Assembly (NCBI GenBank): GCA_964441735.1
Contig: CAYTVB010000027.1
Coordinates: 1-23,671, forward strand
Direction: 5' to 3'
Length of the DNA: 23,671 bases
Origin: JASMTM01 sp964441735
Lineage (GTDB): Bacteria; Thermotogota; Thermotogae; Petrotogales; Kosmotogaceae
Shown here: positions 8,668 through 16,926 of the stretch, piece after piece
Position numbering within the stretch: the stretch's first letter is position 1
Layout of the letters: every line of letters begins with the position of its first letter
Made by a program: the position numbers and the translations under genes
Notes under the pieces: generated by a model
Databases searched by the model: none
What the model saw: only the letters and a program-made list of their open reading frames with translations
Told to the model about the DNA's origin: nothing

Positions 8668-9280
8668 AACTTATTCCAGCTTTTTCACTTGCCCCATCCA
8701 TTTCTTTATCATTTCCTATCATCAAAGTTCTATCTGACTCACTATTTGTTTTCTCAAGTATTTCTTTATAATAATATGGTTGAGGTTTTACAAAATGGCT
8801 GTTTTCCATTGTGGTTATGTATTCAAATTCATTTGAGTCTATTCCTATCCAGTCAAGTCGTTTTTTTATTGCTATTTCAGGAAAAATTGGATTTGTTGCG
8901 AGCACAAGATGATGGTTCTGAGCTTTTATATAATCCAAAAATTCTATTACCTCTCTTCTTGGGACAATAATTTTCTTTAGTTCATTGTATGTTGTTTCAT
9001 AAAAACTCATAAAAAAATCAATCGCCTTTTCCTTGCTATCAATTCTAGAGATTTTAGCAAAACTTTCCATGTATCGATCCAGATTACTTTTTTCTCCATC
9101 AGGTTCTTCTAATAATACATTCAAAGCACCAAATAACGATTTCTTCAATATTTCATTATCAAAAAAATCTTTGTTATATTTCATCAGAAGCCTGATATAT
9201 TCTTCCGCAAATTTCTCATCATTAAGAGTGGTAAGGGTGCCATCGAGATCAACCAAATATGTCAGTGTTTTATCTGCCAT
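8633..9280 (-). CDS. HAD-family hydrolase (probable phosphatase)
   Basis: 215 residues. HAD motif I is DLDGTLT near residue 11 (nucleophile Asp and general-acid Asp). Motif II is ATNP, motif III is a Lys in VKPQP, and motif IV is GNDKEMD. The helical cap between motifs I and II (about 20-110) makes it a C1-cap, phosphoglycolate-phosphatase-like member. The substrate is unknown; a nucleotide is conceivable given the convergent kinase genes but is not shown. ATG follows GGAGAGGTAAA. Its 3' end overlaps the upstream kinase gene tail to tail by 35 bases, so no room is left for a terminator between them. It is transcribed divergently from rpmB. Confidence 0.85.
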   Translation of the reverse strand: MADKTLTYLVDLDGTLTTLNDEKFAEEYIRLLMKYNKDFFDNEILKKSLFGALNVLLEEPDGEKSNLDRYMESFAKISRIDSKEKAIDFFMSFYETTYNELKKIIVPRREVIEFLDYIKAQNHHLVLATNPIFPEIAIKKRLDWIGIDSNEFEYITTMENSHFVKPQPYYYKEILEKTNSESDRTLMIGNDKEMDGASEKAGISFIDISFLQENL

Positions 9281-9328
9281 TTTACCTCTCCTTCAACAAC
9301 TTGTTTTTCATTTTTATCATCAAAATAG

Positions 9329-9334
9329 ATTATA
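9329..9334 (-). promoter_or_regulatory. Candidate -10 for the HAD gene
   Basis: Minus strand TATAAT (9334-9329), a perfect -10. The matching -35 position (about 9352-9357) has only a poor match and overlaps the -35 of the rpmB promoter on the other strand. Confidence 0.4.
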
Positions 9335-9348
9335 TAGTAAAATAACCG

Positions 9349-9377
9349 TTGAAAAGCTATCTTTTGTAAACTATAAT
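9349..9377 (+). promoter_or_regulatory. Strong sigma-70-type promoter for rpmB and the downstream run
   Basis: TTGAAA (9349-9354), exactly 17 bases, TATAAT (9372-9377). This is the best promoter in the window. Predicted start about 9384, then AAAGGAGG at 9393-9400 before the rpmB ATG. It probably serves the eight-gene run to 17952, since no terminator is visible inside that run. Confidence 0.8.
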
Positions 9378-9406
9378 GTTAAAGTATTTATGAAAGGAGG
9401 ATTTAA

Positions 9407-9598
9407 ATGTCTAAAGTCTGTGAAATATGTGGTAAGAAACCAACCACCGGTAATTCAGTCAGCCATTCTAATAAAAGAAACAAACGATGGTGGCGACCGA
9501 ATGTGCAAAAGATAAGAGTGAATATTGACGGCGAAATTAAAAAGATTAGAGTATGTACAAGTTGTTTGAAAGCTGGAAAAGTAAGGAAAGCTATATAA
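9407..9598 (+). CDS. rpmB: Ribosomal protein bL28
   Basis: 63 residues, a component of the 50S subunit. It starts MSKVCEICGKKP, then GNSVSHSN and RRW-like (KRWWRPN) segments diagnostic of bL28, and ends with VCTSCLKAGKV. CxxC pairs at residues 5-8 and near 50-53 show the zinc-binding (C+) form of bL28. AAAGGAGG lies 6 bases before the ATG. First gene behind the strong promoter at 9349-9377. Confidence 0.97.
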   Translation: MSKVCEICGKKPTTGNSVSHSNKRNKRWWRPNVQKIRVNIDGEIKKIRVCTSCLKAGKVRKAI

Positions 9599-9617
9599 AC
9601 GGACTCTCCATTAATTC

Positions 9618-10742
9618 ATGTTTAGTAGAAAGACTTATCTTGAAATAGATCTTTCAGCTTATGAAAACAATATTCGCTTTTTTCAGCGAAAGCTTGATCA
9701 TTCAAAAATTATGGCTGTTGTTAAATCAGATGGCTATGGACATGGTGCCAAAAAAATAGCAAGAACAGCTATTGAAAGCGGAGTTAATAAATTAGCAGTA
9801 GCCTTTCTTGAAGAAGGTATAGAATTAAGAGAAGCAGGTATTGAAGTTCCAATTTTAGTGATGAACTACTTCACTCCTGAATATGTAAATTTAGCAGTTG
9901 AAAATGATTTAACTATCACCGTATTTTCCAGAGAGCATGCAATATCGCTTCTCAAATTTATTGAGAAGAACTACATTCTCAAATCACATATAAATGTTGA
10001 TACTGGTATTAGAAGAATTGGACAGAATCCAGAACATACACTGGATCTGGTAAAATTTTCGCAAAGCAAAAAGAATTTCCAGCTTGAAGGCATTTACACA
10101 CATTTTGCTGCGGCTGATGAAGAAGATCCGGATTTCTCATTAAGACAGTTAAAGCTATTTGAAGGGTTACTTTCTAATTTAGAAAGCCAGGCCATTGATA
10201 TCAAAGAAAAACATATTTCAAACAGCGCAGGTTCATTAAGATTTAACCAACCATGGTGCGATTATGTAAGGCTTGGTATTGCCAGTTATGGTTTACAGCC
10301 TTCAAAGGAATTCACTGTAAATGATTTAGAGCCAGTTTTAACGTGGTTCTCAGCTGTTTCATATGTAAAGAATATTAAACCCGGCGATAGTATAAGTTAT
10401 GGTCGTACATATACAGCATCGACCGAGAAAACTGTAGCTACAATTCCTGTGGGTTATGGTGATGGTTACAATCGAAATTTATCAAATAAAGGCTGCGTGT
10501 TGATAAAAGGTCAGAGATGTCCGGTATTAGGAAGAGTTTGTATGGATCAATTTGTCGTAGATGTTAGTCACCTGAATGAAAAACCTAAACCCGGTGATGA
10601 AGTTGTACTTATTGGAAAACAGGGTAAAAATCGAATAACTGCTGAAGAACTTGCTGAACTACTTAACACAATCAATTACGAAATTACCTGTGCTATTACA
10701 AAGCGAGTTCCCAGGATTTATAAAAGGAAGGGGAGTTTATAG
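9618..10742 (+). CDS. alr: Alanine racemase
   Basis: 374 residues, normal for the family. PLP enzyme interconverting L- and D-alanine for peptidoglycan. The PLP Lys is Lys36 in VVKSDGYGHG and the second catalytic base is Tyr261 in SYGRTY. Also seen are the HINVDTGIRRIG strand, THFAAADE, SNSAG, and PVGYGDGY and GRVCMDQFVVDV of the C-terminal barrel. The gap to rpmB is 19 bases and contains no recognisable Shine-Dalgarno sequence before the ATG, unlike nearly every other gene here, so it may be translated by coupling or less efficiently. The TAG stop overlaps the GTG of the next gene. ddl, the enzyme using its product, is three genes downstream. Confidence 0.96.
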   Translation: MFSRKTYLEIDLSAYENNIRFFQRKLDHSKIMAVVKSDGYGHGAKKIARTAIESGVNKLAVAFLEEGIELREAGIEVPILVMNYFTPEYVNLAVENDLTITVFSREHAISLLKFIEKNYILKSHINVDTGIRRIGQNPEHTLDLVKFSQSKKNFQLEGIYTHFAAADEEDPDFSLRQLKLFEGLLSNLESQAIDIKEKHISNSAGSLRFNQPWCDYVRLGIASYGLQPSKEFTVNDLEPVLTWFSAVSYVKNIKPGDSISYGRTYTASTEKTVATIPVGYGDGYNRNLSNKGCVLIKGQRCPVLGRVCMDQFVVDVSHLNEKPKPGDEVVLIGKQGKNRITAEELAELLNTINYEITCAITKRVPRIYKRKGSL

Positions 10743-11791
10743 TGAAGCTTAGAGATATCCTTGGTGGAGATGTTGCAAAACAGTTCAACACAAAAAACGG
10801 ACTTAATGACAAAAAGCCTTTTGTTGCCTCTTTCAAGGCGGGTATGATAGTTCAAACAGATGTAAAAGTCATTTCAAAAAGATTGCAGGAAGCAAAAGAT
10901 GGTAGTAAATTTCTGTTGCTTACGTTGACCGATCGCACGGGTGCTATAAGAGCTGTTGATTGGCATAATGCAGAATATAATGATGAAAAACTTGACATCG
11001 GAACAGTAGTAAGAGTAAAAGGTAAAATTGTCGTTTTTAATGAAAGACTTCAGTTAAATATAGATCCAAACAATGGGGTAAGTATACTTCACGAAGAATC
11101 TTATGACCCAATGAGATTTGTTTCAGTAACAAAAAAGAACATATCTGAAATGTATGACAAATTATGCAACTTAATTGATAGTCTCAATAATGATTACTTG
11201 AAAAGCCTGCTTAAATTAATATTTATTGAAGATAAGGATTTTGTAAGAAACTTTGTGGTTTGTCCCGCAGCGGTTAAGATTCATCATGCATATAAAGGTG
11301 GATTACTCGAACACACACTTTCTGTTGCTGAACTATGTGATTATCTTGCTCAAAAGAACTCAGATTCCATTAACAGGGATCTTCTAATTACAGGTGCTTT
11401 ACTTCATGATATTGGAAAAACTAAAGAATACACATTGTCTTCTTCAGGGATTGAAAAAACTGATACTGGCGAAATACTTGGACATATTTCTATGGGGATT
11501 GAAATGATTTCATTATACATAAACAAGATACCTGATTTTCCATCTTTTCTTCTGGTAGAAATAAAACATTATATACTTTCACATCACGGAGAAATGGAAT
11601 GGGGTTCACCAGTGGTACCCAAAACAACAGAAGCAATGGTTCTTCACATGGCTGATAATCTTGATTCAAAGATGGCTCAATTCAGAGAAATTGAATCAAG
11701 GGAGTACAGTAGCAGTGATAACAACTGGAGTAATTACGATAAGTTTCTTAATAGAAGAATCTTCATGAAAAACCGCGAAGAAAACTACTAG
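10742..11791 (+). CDS. YhaM-type 3'-5' exoribonuclease (OB-fold plus HD domain)
   Basis: 349 residues. An N-terminal OB-fold nucleic-acid-binding domain (about 25-115; KFLLLTLTDRTG, GTVVRVKGKI) is followed by an HD metal-dependent domain (about 170-310) with HHAYKGGLLEHT, LLHDIGK, ILSHHGEMEWG and LHMADNLDSKM. This order and length match Bacillus YhaM/CBF1, which degrades RNA and single-stranded DNA 3' to 5'. The start is GTG with GGAAGGGGAG in front, sharing one base with the alr stop (TAGTG). Location between alr and topA is part of the housekeeping run. A plain phosphohydrolase role is the alternative. Confidence 0.85.
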   Translation: MKLRDILGGDVAKQFNTKNGLNDKKPFVASFKAGMIVQTDVKVISKRLQEAKDGSKFLLLTLTDRTGAIRAVDWHNAEYNDEKLDIGTVVRVKGKIVVFNERLQLNIDPNNGVSILHEESYDPMRFVSVTKKNISEMYDKLCNLIDSLNNDYLKSLLKLIFIEDKDFVRNFVVCPAAVKIHHAYKGGLLEHTLSVAELCDYLAQKNSDSINRDLLITGALLHDIGKTKEYTLSSSGIEKTDTGEILGHISMGIEMISLYINKIPDFPSFLLVEIKHYILSHHGEMEWGSPVVPKTTEAMVLHMADNLDSKMAQFREIESREYSSSDNNWSNYDKFLNRRIFMKNREENY

Positions 11792-11814
11792 ATGTAGTAA
11801 TTGAGGTGATTTTT

Positions 11815-14067
11815 TTGACAAAGAAGCTGGTTATAGTTGAATCTCCTGCAAAAGCTAAAACCATTTCACGTTATCTTGGAAAAGATTATGAAGTGGCTTC
11901 ATCAAAAGGACATGTAAGAGATCTACCGAGCTCCAAATTTGGCGTAGATCTAAAAACATTCGAACCTACCTATGAAATTGTTAAAAACAAAAAGAAGGTT
12001 GTAAAAGATCTAAAAAATAAGGCAAAAAATAAAAATGTTTTGCTTGCTTCTGATATGGATAGAGAAGGTGAAGCAATAGCCTGGCACCTATCAGAACTAC
12101 TTGAATTGCCTAAAGACGAAAAGAACAGAATAATCTTTAATGAAATTACGAAAAACGCAATAGTCAATGCTATTAAAGAACCCCAAAAAATTGATAGTAA
12201 TAAAGTTGAAGCACAGGTCGCAAGAAGAATTCTTGATAGAATTGTTGGATACAAGCTAAGTCCGCTATTATGGAAGGTAATTAAAGGTGGACTGAGCGCT
12301 GGTAGAGTACAATCAGTAGCGCTAAAAATGATTGTCGAGTTGGAGAAAAAAATATTCCATTTCAAGCCACATACTTTTTATAAAATCTTCATGAAATATG
12401 CCAGTGAAAAAATACCACTATATAAAATAAACGGGAAGAAATTTGGTAAGAAATCCATTACCACTTCTAAAGTAAAAGATGAGTTACTTAAAAAATTAGA
12501 GGAAAAAGAATTTTATATTACTGACATAAAAAAATCTAAAAGTAGAAGAAAACCCCCAAATCCCTTTATCACTTCAACACTTCAACAATCCTCAATTAAT
12601 GAATTGGGATGGAGCGCTTCAAAAACTATGAGGGTTGCTCAACAGCTATATGAAGGGATAGAAACATCTGAGGGTAATATTGCCTTCATAACATATATGA
12701 GAACCGACTCTATAAGAGTTTCAGACATTGCAAAGGATTCTGCCAAAAAGTTCATAGAAGATAATTATGGTAAAGAATATATTGGAAATAAAAAAGCAAG
12801 AAAACAAAAGGGTAAGAAAATACAGGATGCCCATGAATCTATCAGACCAACATATATTGACCGAAGTCCGGATGAAATCAAGAAACGAAACCTAATCAAA
12901 GGAGATCATTTTCGACTGTACAAACTCATATGGGAAAGATTTATGGCGTCACAAATGACTGATGCTATCTACGAAATAACAAAGGTTCAAATAGCCGATA
13001 AAGAAAATAATTATATTTTTCTTCATACATTTGAAAAACAGGTTTTTCCAGGACATGAAATTATAAGCAAGAAAAATAAAACAACAGAACCAAAAAAACT
13101 GGAAGCAAAAAAAGATAAAAAAATTGTTCCAGATGGCTTTCTTGGTGAAGAAACTCAAACCAAACCGCCTTCGAGATACAGTGAAGCTACGTTAGTGAAG
13201 AATCTTGAAAAGAAAGGCATAGGAAGACCTTCTACTTATGCAACAATTATTTCTACACTTCTAAATCGAAATTATGTCATAAAAGCAGGTAGAGAATTAC
13301 GTCCAACATTACTTGGAAGTGTTGTATCAGATTTTTTAATAAAGGAATTCCCTGACATTATTAATGAAGATTTCACAGCGAAGCTTGAAGCAGAACTTGA
13401 TGAAATTGAAAATGCAAACCTTAACTGGAAAAAATCAATAAACGATTTTTATAACAGTTTTTCAAAGGACTTAAACGAAGTGCAGGAATCTATGAAGGAA
13501 GGGAAAATTAAGCTTGAGTATTCTACTGACGTGAAATGCAAAAAATGTGATGGCAACTTTAAACTAATCTTCGGACGTTATGGTGGATACTTAAAGTGCG
13601 ATGCATGCGAGGAGAAGAAGTCAATTGACATGAATGTATTTGCGCCAATTGATGATAAAACTGTAATCCTTCATGATGTATTGAAGGAACATGAAGAGGA
13701 TTCAAAATTAGATGAGAAATGCCCTAAATGCGGGTCACCACTGGTCAAAAAAAGAGGAAGATATGGTGAATTTATTGCCTGTTCAGCTTATCCGAAATGT
13801 AAATACACCAGAAATGTAAGAGCCGAGGGACCCTGCCCTGAATGTGGTGAAATTGTTGAAAAAATGAGAAGTAAAAAAGGGAAAACCTATTTTAAATGCT
13901 CTTCATGCGGTAAGATGTACTGGAACGAACCCAGTAAAAAGAAATGTCCTCAATGTGGAGAGATTTTATTTAAAAGAAATCGAAAAGATGGTAGTGTTAC
14001 ATATTACTGTCCGAAATGTAAAAAGAAATACAGTGAAAGCACACTAAAAGGTGGAAATGATGAGTAA
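11815..14067 (+). CDS. topA: DNA topoisomerase I (type IA)
   Basis: 750 residues. Relaxes negative supercoils through a 5'-phosphotyrosine. The Toprim domain is at 1-115 with Glu9 (VIVESPAKAKT) and DMDREGE (Asp80, Asp82, Glu84). SAGRVQSVAL is present and the active-site Tyr294 lies in TYMRTDS, with a further PP(S)RYSEATLVKNLE block. The C-terminal 175 residues (from Cys575) contain four Cys4 zinc ribbons: CKKC/CDAC, CPKC/CSAYPKC, CPEC/CSSC and CPQC/CPKC. Start: TTG at 11815, about 9 bases after GAGG. An in-frame GTG at 11806 is part of the ribosome binding site itself and is unlikely. The 3' end overlaps the ddl start. Confidence 0.96.
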   Translation: MTKKLVIVESPAKAKTISRYLGKDYEVASSKGHVRDLPSSKFGVDLKTFEPTYEIVKNKKKVVKDLKNKAKNKNVLLASDMDREGEAIAWHLSELLELPKDEKNRIIFNEITKNAIVNAIKEPQKIDSNKVEAQVARRILDRIVGYKLSPLLWKVIKGGLSAGRVQSVALKMIVELEKKIFHFKPHTFYKIFMKYASEKIPLYKINGKKFGKKSITTSKVKDELLKKLEEKEFYITDIKKSKSRRKPPNPFITSTLQQSSINELGWSASKTMRVAQQLYEGIETSEGNIAFITYMRTDSIRVSDIAKDSAKKFIEDNYGKEYIGNKKARKQKGKKIQDAHESIRPTYIDRSPDEIKKRNLIKGDHFRLYKLIWERFMASQMTDAIYEITKVQIADKENNYIFLHTFEKQVFPGHEIISKKNKTTEPKKLEAKKDKKIVPDGFLGEETQTKPPSRYSEATLVKNLEKKGIGRPSTYATIISTLLNRNYVIKAGRELRPTLLGSVVSDFLIKEFPDIINEDFTAKLEAELDEIENANLNWKKSINDFYNSFSKDLNEVQESMKEGKIKLEYSTDVKCKKCDGNFKLIFGRYGGYLKCDACEEKKSIDMNVFAPIDDKTVILHDVLKEHEEDSKLDEKCPKCGSPLVKKRGRYGEFIACSAYPKCKYTRNVRAEGPCPECGEIVEKMRSKKGKTYFKCSSCGKMYWNEPSKKKCPQCGEILFKRNRKDGSVTYYCPKCKKKYSESTLKGGNDE

Positions 14068-14965
14068 CATAGCAGTTATTTTTGGAGGTTTCTCAAGCGA
14101 AAGAGGTATCTCCCTGAAAAGCGGATCAAATGTTATTCACGCTCTCGAAAAACTCGGGCATTCTGTAAAGGGATTTGATCTGAAAAAAGAAAATGTTCAT
14201 AGTCTTCCTGAGCTTAAGGAAAGCGATCTTGTATTTATAGCTCTCCATGGAAGATATGGAGAAGATGGCAAAATTCAGGGATATCTTGAATCACTTGATA
14301 TTTCTTATACAGGGTCAGAGGTTCTTTCAAGTGCAATTTGTTTTGATAAAACCTTTACGCACAAAATACTAAAAGAATACGTGACATTTCCAGAAGGGAC
14401 TATTATTGACGATCAAAGCAAGATAGATTCACTACAGTGGAACATCTTTCCTGCTATTGTAAAACCTTCAGAGGAAGGTTCAAGCATTGGTGTTACAGTA
14501 GTAGATAAAAAAGAACAACTACTTGAATCAATAAAAAAAACATTAAATTCTTATAGAGCATCAATAATCGAACAATTTATTGAAGGACGAGAATTATCCA
14601 TCTCGATCATTGAACATAACAACAATCTTATCGTACTACCAATACTCGAAATCAAACCAAAGAAGAGATTTTATGATTACGAAGCAAAATATACAGCGGG
14701 TATGACAAATTTCAGTGTACCGGCAGAACTTGACCCAAAAATTGAAGAATATTTAACTGATAAATCAAAGGAAATTTATAGACGGATGCAGTGCAGACAT
14801 TTCGCAAGAATAGATGGAATTTTAAAGGGTAATACATTTTATTTCCTGGAAGTAAATACAATTCCGGGATTAACTGATCTTAGCGATTTACCTTTATCTG
14901 CACGCGCCAATGGCATGAACTTTATTGAACTTGTAGACGTCATTGTCCAGGAAGCATTAAAATAG
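14060..14965 (+). CDS. ddl: D-alanine--D-alanine ligase
   Basis: 301 residues. ATP-grasp enzyme joining two D-Ala for peptidoglycan precursors. Seen are IAVIFGGFSSERGIS at the N-terminus, ALHGRYGEDG (substrate Glu/His region), VKPSEEGSSIGV, EQFIEGRELS, the omega-loop FYDYEAKYTAG typical of D-Ala-adding rather than D-lactate ligases, and the metal site FLEVNTIPGLT. The start lies inside the end of topA. Of the two adjacent ATGs (14057, 14060) I prefer 14060, 8 bases after AAAAGG; a GTG at 14051 overlaps that site and is rejected. It works with alr in the same run. Confidence 0.95.
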   Translation: MSNIAVIFGGFSSERGISLKSGSNVIHALEKLGHSVKGFDLKKENVHSLPELKESDLVFIALHGRYGEDGKIQGYLESLDISYTGSEVLSSAICFDKTFTHKILKEYVTFPEGTIIDDQSKIDSLQWNIFPAIVKPSEEGSSIGVTVVDKKEQLLESIKKTLNSYRASIIEQFIEGRELSISIIEHNNNLIVLPILEIKPKKRFYDYEAKYTAGMTNFSVPAELDPKIEEYLTDKSKEIYRRMQCRHFARIDGILKGNTFYFLEVNTIPGLTDLSDLPLSARANGMNFIELVDVIVQEALK

Positions 14966-14986
14966 ACCAATTTTGGAGGTGGTCTC

Positions 14987-15526
14987 ATGGAACAATTTCA
15001 TGGAACAACAATTATTGTCGTAAAAAAAGATAATCAAACGGTAATAGCTGGAGACGGACAGGTAACCTTTGGCAATACCGTTATGAAAACATCTGCAAAG
15101 AAAGTTAAAAAATTAGGTGATGGAAAGGTTCTTGCGGGATTTGCAGGTTCGGTTGCAGATGCTTTGACACTTTTAGAAAAATTTGAAGAAAAATATAGAG
15201 AGAGTAATTCAACCCTTATCAGAGCAGCGGTGAAACTGGCTAAAGAATGGCGAACCAGTAAAATTCTTCAGAAACTTGAAGCGCTTTTAGTTGTAGCTGA
15301 TAAAGAAAATATTTTACTGATTTCGGGAAACGGAGAAGTAATACAACCAGATGAAGACGTTATAGCTATTGGCTCGGGCGGATCCTACGCTCTTGCTGCT
15401 GCAAAAGCTATGGTAAAGCATAGCGATTTAAGCGCAAAGGATATAGCTGAAGAATCAATGAGAATAGCAAGTGAAATCTGTATATACACGAACTCTAACT
15501 TTACAATAGAAATTCTGGAGGTGTAA
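14987..15526 (+). CDS. hslV: ATP-dependent protease proteolytic subunit HslV
   Basis: 179 residues. Ntn-type threonine protease forming the core of the HslUV (ClpQY) complex. The N-terminus MEQFHG-TT predicts removal of six residues to expose Thr7 as nucleophile; the following VVKK(D), GDGQVTFG, VLAGFAGSVADA and IGSGGSYALAAAKA blocks are typical of the family. GGAGGTGG precedes the ATG. Only two bases separate it from hslU, its ATPase partner. Confidence 0.97.
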   Translation: MEQFHGTTIIVVKKDNQTVIAGDGQVTFGNTVMKTSAKKVKKLGDGKVLAGFAGSVADALTLLEKFEEKYRESNSTLIRAAVKLAKEWRTSKILQKLEALLVVADKENILLISGNGEVIQPDEDVIAIGSGGSYALAAAKAMVKHSDLSAKDIAEESMRIASEICIYTNSNFTIEILEV

Positions 15527-15528
15527 AA

Positions 15529-16914
15529 ATGCCAAAGAACTTAAATCAACTTACTCCCAAAAAGATAGCTCAAGAGCTTGATAAATACATTGTAGGACAG
15601 GATGAAGCAAAAAAAGCGGTAGCGGTTGCATTAAGAAATAGAATCAGGCGACAGAGACTTAGCGAAGAAATGCAAAAGGATGTTATCCCTAAAAATATTT
15701 TAATGATGGGACCTACGGGTGTTGGTAAAACTGAAATTGCCAGAAGGCTGGCTGAACTCTCAGATTCACCATTCATGAAAGTAGAAGCTACTCGTTTTAC
15801 CGAGGTTGGTTATGTAGGAAAAAATGTTGAATCGATGATAAGAGAACTTACTGATGTAAGCGTTAATATGGTGAAGCAGGAACGGATGAAAGAGGTAGAA
15901 GAAAAGGCAAAAGTGCTGGTTGAAGACCGAATTCTGGATGCCATGGTACCCGGAAAGGAAAAAAGAAATCAACCAAAAAATATATTCGATTTATTTCAAG
16001 GTACCCCACAACAAAAAATGAGCTCTGAAGAAGCCCAAAAATATCGAGAGAAAAGAGAACGTTACAGAGAAAAGTTAAGATCCGGCGAGCTGGAAGATTT
16101 TGAGATTGAAATCGAAGTAGAAGATAAATCAAAACCAATGGTAATGGTTCCAGGTATGGAAGATATGGGAATAGACATGTCGAATATTCTTGGAGATATG
16201 GTTCCAAAGAAAAAGAAAAAGAAGAGACTTACCGTATCTGAAGCAAGAAAGGTCTTGCTTCCTATAGAATCTGAAAAACTATTGGATATGGACAAAGTTA
16301 TTTCTGAAGCTATTGACAGAGTTCAAAATAGAGGAATAGTATTTATAGATGAGATAGACAAAGTAACTGTTAAATCAGGCAGTGAAGGCGCTGGTGTATC
16401 AAGAGAAGGAGTTCAAAGAGATCTTTTGCCAATTATTGAAGGAACTACCGTTAATACTAAACACGGAACGGTGAGAACGGATTATGTGCTTTTTATTGCT
16501 GCAGGCGCATTCCATAAGTCAAAACCATCGGATTTGATTCCGGAATTTCAGGGTCGTTTTCCCATTAGAGTAGAACTCGATGACCTAACGGAAAATGACT
16601 TTTATAACATACTAACTGAACCTAAAAATGCTATTACAAAGCAATACAAAGCCTTGCTTGAAACTGAAGCGCTCTACATAGAATTTGCTGACGATGGACT
16701 CAAAGAAATTGCTAAAACTTCGCATAATTTAAACGAAAGAATTGAAAATATTGGTGCAAGACGACTTTATACAGTTGTTGAACGAGTCCTTGAAGACATT
16801 TCTTACGAAGCACCTGATATCGAAGAGAGCAAGATTGTAATTGACAGAGAATACGTTTTGTCAAAAATCCAGGATATAGCTGCCGATGAAGATCTGAGTT
16901 CCTTTATTCTATAA
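15529..16914 (+). CDS. hslU: HslU ATPase of the HslUV protease
   Basis: 461 residues, AAA+ unfoldase that feeds substrates to HslV. Walker A is GPTGVGKTE (61-69) and Walker B is FIDEID (272-277). The inserted I-domain (about 110-245) is rich in charged residues and includes a KKKKKK stretch near 226-231. The sensor-2 Arg lies in IGARRLYTVVERVLEDIS. The C-terminus ends in DLSSFIL, the tail that docks into HslV. GGAGGTGTAAAA precedes the ATG, within the end of hslV. Confidence 0.97.
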   Translation: MPKNLNQLTPKKIAQELDKYIVGQDEAKKAVAVALRNRIRRQRLSEEMQKDVIPKNILMMGPTGVGKTEIARRLAELSDSPFMKVEATRFTEVGYVGKNVESMIRELTDVSVNMVKQERMKEVEEKAKVLVEDRILDAMVPGKEKRNQPKNIFDLFQGTPQQKMSSEEAQKYREKRERYREKLRSGELEDFEIEIEVEDKSKPMVMVPGMEDMGIDMSNILGDMVPKKKKKKRLTVSEARKVLLPIESEKLLDMDKVISEAIDRVQNRGIVFIDEIDKVTVKSGSEGAGVSREGVQRDLLPIIEGTTVNTKHGTVRTDYVLFIAAGAFHKSKPSDLIPEFQGRFPIRVELDDLTENDFYNILTEPKNAITKQYKALLETEALYIEFADDGLKEIAKTSHNLNERIENIGARRLYTVVERVLEDISYEAPDIEESKIVIDREYVLSKIQDIAADEDLSSFIL

Positions 16915-16926
16915 AGAGGTTAGGAT

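Noticed and set aside
11970..12365. 131-codon open frame on the minus strand inside topA
   Set aside because: Antisense to the conserved Toprim region of topA; its Phe/Ser-rich composition is what the complement of Lys-rich coding produces.
15863..16207. 114-codon and neighbouring open frames on the minus strand inside hslU
   Set aside because: Antisense shadows of the charged HslU I-domain, without ribosome binding sites.
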